From NCBI RefSeq assembly GCF_014839805.1, contig NC_051124.1:10044001-10108000 (forward strand): 64,000 nt of DNA, written 5' to 3'. How positions within the stretch are numbered: position 1 is the stretch's first letter; every line of letters begins with the position of its first letter. The notes beneath the pieces were generated by a model. That model did no database searches. It was given only the letters and a program-made list of their open reading frames with translations, and was not told where the DNA came from. Positions 26,201-36,900 of this stretch are shown piece by piece. This DNA comes from Manduca sexta (Eukaryota > Arthropoda > Insecta > Lepidoptera > Sphingidae). The position numbers and the translations under genes were made by a program.

Positions 26201-29200
26201 AGTCAGAGGTGTGTGCCCTTGGGATTTGAACCTGCGGACATTAGTCGTCGCAGTCCGTTCCACACCCAAATAGGCTATCGCCGCTTCATTTTGTATATGT
26301 TACAACAAAATTAATTCAATTACTATAAAGTAATAAAACAAACGATCGTATCGCCTAACCGCTATCACTTTCAGACCACAGGCATAAATACATATAATCA
26401 ACTCGAACAATATAAATTTTCACAAAGTATTTGTAGAATTTCGCGAGATTTACGAATCAAGTATCAACTAGTTAGCAGTGTTGCATAGTAATACGTCCAA
26501 ATTGAGTAAAAAAAAAAAACAATGAACCCCTCATTCCTCTTTCCCGAGACAATAGTGCGCAGGACCGGTAAAAGGCTCTCCGACTTTTTATTAACAAAAC
26601 AGTTTTTTTAACAGCTATTATACTTACTGTGATTCGCTCTGGATCCATAAATATCTTCTTCCACAGATTTTATCCCCCGAAATATCTCCGCACAACGTTA
26701 ATATTCTCCCAAATTTGGGGAAAAATTACCTCATCTGGCAACTGTTTTATGTATATTTCTGTTGAGTATAAATTACGTTGGGCCCGCACGATCATACATG
26801 TTGCATACAACGACACGTGCATTTACCTTCCATTTTGACCCATATTCGTTACACTATCTGAGACAATCGCTCACGAAGTGCACATTGCTACACAAGATAA
26901 ATGTAACTGAATTTTTACCTCAACATGCTCATGATGCAAGGCTAATGATTTCACCTCTCAACCTTACAGGAATCGTTAGCAATGAGAATAAATATGTTAG
27001 GGAAAATATAAAATTTACAACCATTTATTTCTTAAAATATAAAATTTACAACCATTTATTTCTTAAAATATCTCTTCATATTATCTTGCATCATTAATTA
27101 TAAAAAATAATATCAGCCCTGTATTATATACTTGCCCACTGCTGAGCACGGGCCTCCTCTACTACTGAGAGGGATTAGACCTTAGTCCACCACGCTGGCC
27201 TAGTGCGGATTGGTAGACATCGCACACCTTCGAAATTCTTATAGAGAACTTCTCAGATGTGCAGGTTTCCTCACGATGTTTTCCTTCACCGTTAAAGCGA
27301 ACGATAAATTCACAAAGAATATACACATATTTTTTTAAAAAAGTCAGAGGTGTGTGCCCTTGGGATTTGAACCTGCGGACATTCGTCTTGGCAGTCCGTT
27401 CCACACCCAACTAGGCTATTGCCGCTTACATTAATTATAATGTATGTTTTTTTTTGTATCGGGCCCCACAGTCAATACCGGGGAAAACCTGCAAACGGTA
27501 TACTGTAATCCCTTGATTTAGCGACTGTAGGGTCCTGGAGGAAAATTGGGAGGGGATAGTTGGGAGGGAGGAGGGGAGAAGGCCAAAAGCCCTTATAGGC
27601 CTCAATGTTGCAAACATGAGGTATACACACTTAACTGAGCCTAGGGCCGCGGCAAATGTACCCTCATGCATTGACGTGATTTCGGCGTGGAGACTGAGCG
27701 CCCAAGAATTGCCTTGGGGGGTGGGGGGAGTTTGTGTGTTGTCATCGGCCAGCTGGTAGACTAGTCATTAAAATTGCTGTATAACTTTCTCGTCTCGCAT
27801 TGCTAATGAGCAATGTAGATTGAAAGATCTAGTTCAGGTAACAGCTTTGTAAAGATTTTACAAATGCTTTACAAAGTTGTTATATCTAATTAGCTTTTGC
27901 CAGCGGTGTCACGGGTGGAAAGTTTTTTCGGGATAAATATTTTCCCGGGATAAAATTTTTTAAGGCCGACAAACATTTCTCGTCTGCAACACTATCTCGA
28001 CCCCACTCTACTTACCATCAGCGTTACTTTGCCATAGCCGTTACAAAAATAAAACCAAACTCAAATGATTTTATACAGAACAAATACTGAAAATTGATCT
28101 CTATTTCCAGGACAAAAGCATGGTGGTGTTTGTGGAGGCGGCGGTGTTGGACGACACGCTGGTGGCGCAGTACGGCGAGTTCGCGGCCGTGCGCGAGCGC
28201 CTGATGACCTTCCGCGCCGGCACCGACGACCTCACTGACAAGATCGACTTCATCATCTGCCTCGGAGGTGACGGCACGCTGCTGCACGCCAGCTCGCTGT
28301 TTCAGGTGAGGATATGTCACACTCGCTTTTTATCCCCAAAGAAGTAGTCAAAGACACCCAAATTCCAGACTCTTTGACCATTTAAATAAAGAAAAAACTT
28401 GTACATTTGATATGGTCTGCCTTTGTGTACCTGTATATGTACTTTTGACTTATAGTATTGAGAACTTTATGGTACAAAATTGGTTAAGGGTAATTGAGTG
28501 TAATAATCACTCAATTACACTTACCATTAAGTGCAATTGAGTAATTTTACTGTGCCAGAGAAAAATATGTAACGACTTGTACAAGTTGGTTGGTTAAAAT
28601 TTAATGAGCATCTATTGCTTTACCGATTGTAATTCAAAATCTGCAAGGAAATTATTCTAATTGTGTGTATTTGTTTCAGCAATCAGTCCCGCCGGTGATG
28701 GCATTCCATTTAGGTTCATTAGGTTTCCTCACGCCCTTCGAGTTTAACAACTTCCAGGAACAAGTTATGAACGTATTAGAAGGTGAGGGAAATTTATAAA
28801 TAGTGCTGTTATAATCAATTAGTCTATCCCTTAAGGAATTAAATAATTCTGTGATCTATAGACAGATACTAATTCATGAAGTTGTAATCTTTGAATTTGG
28901 ATGTATGAAGTAATTACTGGAATTACTGATTGAATACTCAAAATTCGTTTAGTATTAAAAAACAAAAAAAAATCGTTTAGTGTTAATTCATGAATTATAA
29001 AACAAAATTTCCCGATACCTATGTCTGTCTGAACAATAAACTCAAAAACCATTAAGAGGATTTCGATGAAATTTGGTATGAAGATAATTTGAAACACTGA
29101 CGAAGCCGCGAGTCAAAGCTAATTGTGAATAAACTTTTAGGCAGACATCGCAATAGAAGCTGGTGTTGAGGTATTATAAACCTCAATACTATATTATAAA

Positions 29201-30941
29201 GTAGACATTACGATAACACTCAGTCTCTTTACTAAGGATCTGACACCTGAATCCTCATACTAAACCTTCTTCATACAATTCCAGGTCACGCAGCATTAAC
29301 GCTGCGGTCGCGTCTTCAATGCGTGGTGCTGCGCAAGTGCCAGGACGACACCAAGGAGAAGAAGAAGCCCACCACCATACTGGTGTTGAACGAGGTGGTG
29401 GTGGACCGAGGACCCTCGCCGTACCTGTCCAACATTGACTTGTTTCTGGACGGCAAACATATTACCTCCGTGCAAGGAGACGGTAAGTTTACGTTTAAGT
29501 ATGGTCTCGGTGTTCTGTGGAGGTTATATGCTTTTTGTAAGAGAAGTGTTCCCATGACTTCGTTTGTTTGTAACGTCTAAGTTGTAAATACTTAACTAAT
29601 TAACATATAATTTTGCATGATTATAGAAGACGACATATGGCACCTTTCACCTAGAAAAACAAAAACTGGATAGTAATTGACAAAATCTGCATTAACACCC
29701 CCTTATGCATGTTTTCACGCATCCATCCCTAGCTTGCCATTTTGATCATTTTGTGCAGTACTTACTACATTAGAATAAAGTTTGAGAGCCCCAAGAGACA
29801 GACCTAAATGATCTTTCCGTGTTCCTAAAAAATGAAAAAAAAAGTAAAATGATGCATGAATAGTAACTGGAATAGTAGACGTCGTTAAGAGCATGGTCAT
29901 TGCCATATCTATATCTATACTTATTATATAAAGCTGAAGAGTTTGTTTGTTTGTTTGTTTGTTTGTTTGAACGCGCTAATCTCAGGAACTACCGGTCCAA
30001 ACTGAAAAATTCTTTTTGCGTTGGATAGCCCTATGTTCGTGGAGTGCTATAGGCTATATATCATCACGCTATACCCAATAGGAGCGGAGCAGTAATGCCT
30101 AATCTCAGGAACTACCGGTCCGAACTGAAAAATATTTTTGCGTTGGATAGCCCTTTGTTCGTGGAGTGCTATAGGCTATATATCATCACGCTATACCCAA
30201 TAGGAGCGGAGCAGTAATGGCTAATCTCAGGAATTACCGGTCCAAACTGAAAAATTCTTTTTGCGTTGGATAGGCTTTTGTTCGTGGAGTGCTATAGGCT
30301 ATATATCATCACGCTATACCCAATAGGAGCAGAGCAGTAATGGCTAATCTCAGCGACTACCGGTTCGAACTAAAAAATTCATTTCGTATTGGATAGCCCT
30401 TTGTTCGTGAAGTGCTATAGGCTATATATCATCACGCTATGACCAATAGGAGCAGAGCAGTAATGGCTAATCTCAGAAACTAGGAGTTTGAACTGAATAA
30501 TTCTTTTTGTGTTGGATAGCCCTTTGTTCCTGGAATGTTATATGCTATATATATCAACACGCTATGCCCAATAGGAGCGGAGCAGTAATCGCTAATCTCA
30601 GGAACTACCGGTTCGAACAGAAAAAATATTTTTGTGTTGGATAGCCCTTTGTTCCTGGTGTGCTATAGGTTATATATCGTCACGCTATGACCCATAGGAG
30701 CGGAACAGTAATGAAACATGATGCAAAAACGGGGACAATTTATTAGTTTTGAGAGCTTCTGTTGCGTGCGCTGCGTAAACGGTTAAAGTTATGAAAATGA
30801 AAAAAAAATGAAAAAATCTTTATTTAAATAAAAAAGGTACAGAAAAAATTTCCAGAGGTTCTCAAATTAGGCTGAGCCTGTGTCTTGAGAAACCAATTAA
30901 AATTACATGAAATGGTTTGTTAAGCGCGAGTTAAAGAGCGT

Positions 30942-30987
<46 letters not shown>

Positions 30988-33900
30988 TGTGTGTCTGTGT
31001 GTAAGTGTAAGTGTGAAAGAGAGAAAGTTTAAGTGTGTCATGTGGTAATAGGGTTAATATAGATATAGAGTTATCTAATTCTGGATTTCGCAGTGCAAAA
31101 GAGAATTTGCAGAATACCAATGAGAGTTAATAATATTTTCAGTCGCCTCGTAGTTGAGATTAAGGAGTACATTCCTAATTTTTGTTTTTGCTTCATTAAG
31201 AATACAGTTCTTGACATCACAGAGTTTAACTATAGAGTTATATGTTATGCAACAATAATGTATGACGGGATTGTTCCTCTTAAAAAGTTCTACAAAAATA
31301 TATCATAAAACAAAGTCCCCCGCTGCATCGGTCTGCCCGAACGTGTTAAACTCAAAAACTACCCAACATATTAGGATAAAATTTGGTATGGAGACAGTTT
31401 GAGACCCTGGGAAGAACCACAGGCTTCCGGGAAAATATATAACGTGACTTTTATAACGGAAAACTTTAGCCCGAAAAACTTTATAACGCGGGCGGAGCCG
31501 CGGGCAAAAGCTAGTATTAAGATAAACTGTTATTGCCTTCACTGCTATCTCTGTCCAATAATTTCTTCGACAATTTGACACAAAAAATTATTATTAAAAT
31601 ATTATATTTTCGCTGAGCCTTAGCCTTATAACTCTCGTTTCACTGAAAAGTAACATAAGAAACATTTATTCATAATTTCCGTCCTTAAATTGTGCTAAAA
31701 AACTGATGCATTTAATTGTCCTTTCCACATCCAGGTCTAATAGCATTGATTAGTCCTTCCCAACTCCAGGTCTAATAGCATTTGTTCTTCCTACCTCCAG
31801 GTCTAATAGCATTTATTCTTTCCACCTACAGGTCTAATATCATTGATTCGTCATTCCCACCTCCAGGTCTAATAGCATTTATTCTTCTCATCTCCAGGTC
31901 TAATAGCATTTATTCTTCTCATCTCCAGGTCTAATAGCATTTATTCTTCTCATCTCCAGGTCTAATAGCATTTATTCTTCTCATCTCCAGGTCTAACAGC
32001 ATTTATTCTTCCCCCCTCCAGGTCTTATCGTGTCGACGCCGACGGGCAGCACTGCGTACGCGGTGGCGGCGGGCGCCAGCATGATCCACCCGTCCGTGCC
32101 CGCCATCATGGTGACGCCCATCTGTCCGCACTCGCTCTCCTTCCGGCCCATCGTGGTGCCCGCCGGCGTCGAGCTGAAGGTAAACAAACATACATCTTAC
32201 AAATACAGTAATCAGTGAAAATTTTATCGCGTACAGAAATTATCCATAAACTGGTCTTAAAATGATGAAATCGACGGATGCATTTTACACTACGCTAACT
32301 TGAAAATGTCAACTTTATAGGAGAGGCGTTTAAGGTGGTAGCTCAAGGTCCATTTTCATACATTTTGTTTCGGCTTTAATCTGGGTAACTAAACAAGTAT
32401 TGGCAAGTAAAGAATTTAAATTCACGTCTAGTTAGTGATTAGTTCTCGCAGTTGAAAGAAAAACGTAAAAATAATTAATAATCATGGATATTTCTGCCTT
32501 TAAAATTTCGTCATATTAAATTTTAAAGGCCGAAATATCCATGATTATTAATTATTTTTACGTTTTTCTTTCAACTGCGAGAACTAATCACTAACTAGAC
32601 GTGAATTTAAATTCTTTACTTGCCAATACTTGTTTAGTTACCCAGATTAAAGCCGAAACAAAATGTATGAAAATGGACCTTGAGCTACCACCTTAAAGTG
32701 AAAAATAAGAAAAAATTTATTATACTAACCCTTTCTTATTAGGTGTTTTGTGTAATACAAGAATTCTTCATTTCACAGCAAAAAAAAAAAATATTGTAAG
32801 CTTATAAAAGACTAGCTTTTGCCCGCGGCTCCGCCCGCGTTATGAAGTTTTTCAGGCTAAAGTTTTCCGTTATAAAAGTAGTAGTTTCCCGGGTGCCCAT
32901 GTTCTTCCCAGGGTCTCAAACTGTCTCCATACCAAATTTCATCTTAATACGTTGGGTAGTTTTTGAGTTTAACACGTTCAGGCAGACAGATGCAGCGGGG
33001 GTCTTTGTTTTATAATATATATTTTAGAACCTTTTAAGAGGAACAATCCCGTCGATCGAATCGATTAACTACTTAATGCTTGACATGTTAGCCGGCTAAT
33101 ATGACAGTTACATGACATCACGCGTGTCACGGGAATATAACCTTATTATTTATTACATAATAAGGTTATTTTTCTGTGACACGCGTAATGTCATGTAGCT
33201 GTCATGTTAGCCGGCTAACATTCCAATCATTCCAATGGCAAATGAGTTAATAAAGTGTTGATTTCATAGTAGAAAAATTATGAGAATTTTCTGCAACAGT
33301 GGATGAAAAATGTTTTATTCTGTAGTTGTTAGAACTTTAATAACATTGCAAAGCTAAAATAAGTCTTCATTAGCTAGGAATATAGATTATATTTGATGGT
33401 TTCAAATCAATATTTCAGTTTTTACTGTTGACCAGTTTTAGGTTGTGGATTGTTTCTGTACTACAAGCTCAATCCTTATAACAGACATACTCTTTATAAT
33501 ACCGTAGAGAAATCCTTACGCAAACTCACTTGCTTGACTTTGAAAGATATGTCGATGGGGTCCACGAACTTTAATCGTTTAGGACCACACTAAAAAAAAC
33601 ATCATTAAAAATAAGCTTGCACAGCTATAAATTAAAACAATTGCTGTAGAAATTTCCAGAATATCTAAGCTTTTTCCAATTTTTTGTATGATGTATCCAT
33701 GGATATAGGGGTGTGGACTACGCTTGACTGTTCATCTGTGCAGGCAGTATGGGCTAAAAGTCTGAGAGTGTTAAAGCATAATATGTGCGGCCAACAGCTA
33801 TTATTTTCTAGCATTCTTGTATTGGCCGAACATTTGATTCGACTCTTTCAAATTAAAATACTCTCTGCATTTAACGTAGTCCTCTTTCCATATCCATGTA

Positions 33901-36900
33901 TTTATAAAACAATAGCTTGAGAACTATCGCGGATTATTTAGCAACTATAATGGTTTCCAGGTAAGACAGGTATATCGAACAGGCCGGCATAATTGTATCG
34001 ACTGACGAGAGATGATCATCTCTCGTCCATCGACACTATATCTAGACGCCGCTCCATTTAATATCGGTACTAGCAAGAACATTTTGCGCTATAGATTACT
34101 CATTAATTTTTATATAAAAATGTGAAGAGTAGATATTCATTCTCATACTATTCAAATATAACATCGCATTAATACTATAACTGTTATGGTGTTATATATG
34201 TGTAAATAATAAATAAATATAATTGTAAAGCAAAATGTTCGTGCTACGATTTCCGGTTCAGGAGCATCACTTAGCTGTCCTCGTGTAAAGGCAATGTTTA
34301 ACAACAACCGAACGTTCTAGATCGCACTATCGCCGGACGCGCGTAACGCTATGTGGGTATCGTTCGACGGACGCAACAGACAGGCGTTACAGCACGGAGA
34401 TAGGTACACGGACGGATGTTATACTAAACACGCATCATAACGCTCGCTTGTAACGCATGAGTATCTAAACGCTTATGTTGTCCTAGTACTTTGTTATGTT
34501 GTAGATAAATTTGTATTGTAAAATGGTGTGAAAGAACTCGATTGGGGACATAAATGAAACTTAGAGCCGTATTAATAAGTGCAACTCAGTGTTGCTCTCA
34601 AGTGTGATGTCAGTTGAGTCGCTGTCAAACAACGGTCGGCATCTTAAGATATTCACTATTAAATAAACCCATATTAACATCAAATCAAATGAGATTTCAA
34701 GTCAAACTATGTGACTGATTTGATAGCTGACTTTTGTTTATGTAACAGAGCTGACTCAGTTGAGAACAAGCTCTTAAGTGACAGCTTAAGCTTAATTATA
34801 ATTTTATTTAATAGTTCACTACAATAAATGTCTACTTGTATTACTCAAAATTGAGAATTATTTATTAATATAGCCCTGAGATTCTGATTATGACGTACAC
34901 TGACTTAATAGTAATATTTTTTTTTCTATACATTTACAAATAATGCATTTGATTTGTTGTTCAACCGATCTATACAAAATGTCAGCTTTTCAATCCTTAT
35001 TTCCATTTCCTGTCAGTTGTCGCCACTTGAGATACCTGATTTCACCCCATTTTACTTCGTAATGTATAAATGTTTGTTATATTAGTGTGAGCGTTTTAAC
35101 TAAAATTAGAAATTGACACGTGTTTTGCAAAAGAATCTGAGTTATATTTTTTCCTCCTTTTTATGATATTTTAAAATTTGGTATTATTGCAAGGGAATCT
35201 ATGTAGGTAGATTTTACAGCTAGATATCAAAATCCTCTGTTTTATCATCTTCAATATAGTGACATCTACCGGCAAATGGTCGAAGTACTAAATGTCACAA
35301 ACGAATTCTATTCCAATAATTACTTTGTAAAGTATTATCTACATTCGTAATGAAAACCTATAAAACTTATATTTACAATCAGTTTGAGATGAAAGCACGT
35401 TGTTTCAGATAACGCCTAGTATAGAGGCGCGTAACGTGGCGAGTGTCTCCTTCGACGGTCGCTCGCAGTTGACGCTCAGGCCGGGCGATAGGTAACAACT
35501 AACAACCGTGCTTACATCATGGTGGCAGGGACCATTATTTGGGTCTAGACTAGGAAAGGAAGGACTTTTACTTATGACCTACATAAGTAAAAAAAAATTA
35601 GGCAATCATTTAAAAATACTGGCAGGATGGATAGAAAATCATTGAAAATAAAAAAATCTATCAACAAATTATTTTCATTTTTTTAGTTATAAATAATTCT
35701 TAGTAGTGTTTTTTTGACATCGACATCATAGCTAAATTAAGAATCTATTAGACTTGGACGCTAGTAACTGGCATTAGGCAGTTTGACAACGGCAGCCAAT
35801 ACGCATTTTGATTGTTTCTGTTGTAAGTAATAAAGTTGAGTAAAAACTGTTTTACTGACACGAGTGTATATTTCGAAGTGAGGTAACTATGCAAAACAAA
35901 AGAATAGAACAGTTTTAGAATATAACAGCCATAACAAAGGCTACACTTAACAGTTTCTATAGCTGGATATTTTTGACTACCTAGTGGACAAGATTCATAA
36001 TGCCGGCATATTCCACTGGCTGCCGTAGACTGCTCAGTGTACGGAGACTAGTCATCCAAAATCAGCGTCCTTTTGACTTGCTGCTCAATTATCACCTTTA
36101 TTACATCTATATTAGCACTAATCTCGACGTAGTTGCTTGCATGACACTTGATACGCTTGACACGCTTCGCATTAAGATATTGCATGAATGTTAACGTTAA
36201 TGCATGTTTTAGTTTATTGTTCAGCAAATTATTACCGTAAGTTGCAATAAGTTGAATAATTATATAAAGAATATACAGTATGTAAGGTTAGTTGAGGGAC
36301 CTGTTTAAGGTGGGTTCGAATCTCGTCCTAAATATACATAAAATATTTTTTTTATTTTACGCCAATTTGGACACCTAATGGTATTTAGAGGTATTTTTGC
36401 CAAAGCCAAGTATTCGTAAGTAATGAACCATAAGATAGGTCAAACTAATAGCCAGCACAAGGGTACACGTTGGGAGCCATTTCAGAATTTTGTTTCGAGG
36501 CTTTTAATATATCATTTTTGCGTATATTTCTATTCGTTACATGCCGGTGGTTTTAAATAGCTCTCTCGACTAAACATTCATACTGTATAATAAAAAAATA
36601 TATAAAAATTATCAATGAAATTCTACATATATTGAGACATGTTTAAGAAAATTGTCATCTTTGATAATGCTATTTTTTAAAAAGAAAAAAGATTAAAACC
36701 AATGTTTTTTTTATTCTTGCTTGCTTCATATAACTTGTAATCAATTACAATAATTTTATTATAATATTTCCCCACAGTCTATACGTAACGACGTCTGTAT
36801 ACCCGGTGCCGTCGATTTGCGCGCAGGACCAGATATCGGACTGGTTCGACTCACTCGCCGAGTGTCTGCATTGGAACGTGCGCAAGAAGCAGAAACAGAT

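Larger units (their letters stand above)
25146..27428. repeat. 1142-bp tandem duplication (two copies)
   Basis: 25146-26287 and 26288-27428 are nearly identical: a unique ~800-bp segment plus a family A SINE. Visible differences are a few substitutions and single-base length changes in homopolymers (for example attcttcc/attctccc, tatctggaga/tatctgaga). The low divergence says the duplication is recent. The unique part contains a 31-bp internal direct repeat (tttacaaccatttatttctt). The small open frames in it are duplicated by chance and show no coding signature. Confidence 0.9.
20903..28110 (+). other. NAD kinase intron 3 (7.2 kb), no other gene seen
   Basis: Starts gtgagt and ends tatttccag. 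It contains a Helitron at 21671-22549, an inverted MITE copy at 24628-24765, a SINE-bounded tandem duplication at 24814-27440 and a GC-rich block of unknown nature at 27450-27770. I see no independent gene. Confidence 0.8.
29914..31514 (+). mobile_element. Helitron, (TTTG)n subfamily, with nested insertion
   Basis: Starts TCTATACTTATTATATAAAG with host A before and ends GCGGGCAAAAGCTAG with host T after. The 5' (TTTG)n run is followed by about six ~117-bp tandem units to about 30715, then the conserved 3' region. It is broken between about 30796 and 31244 by another insertion. It occupies most of NAD kinase intron 6. Confidence 0.75.

Noticed and set aside
28024..28320. 98-codon minus-strand frame
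   Set aside because: Antisense shadow of NAD kinase exon 4, whose sense frame carries the GGDG motif.
28488..28513. Short hairpin taattgagtg-taataat-cactcaatta
   Set aside because: Small AT-rich hairpin in an intron with no further support.
32003..32191. Two overlapping minus-strand frames
   Set aside because: Antisense shadows of NAD kinase exon 7 (TPTGSTAY).
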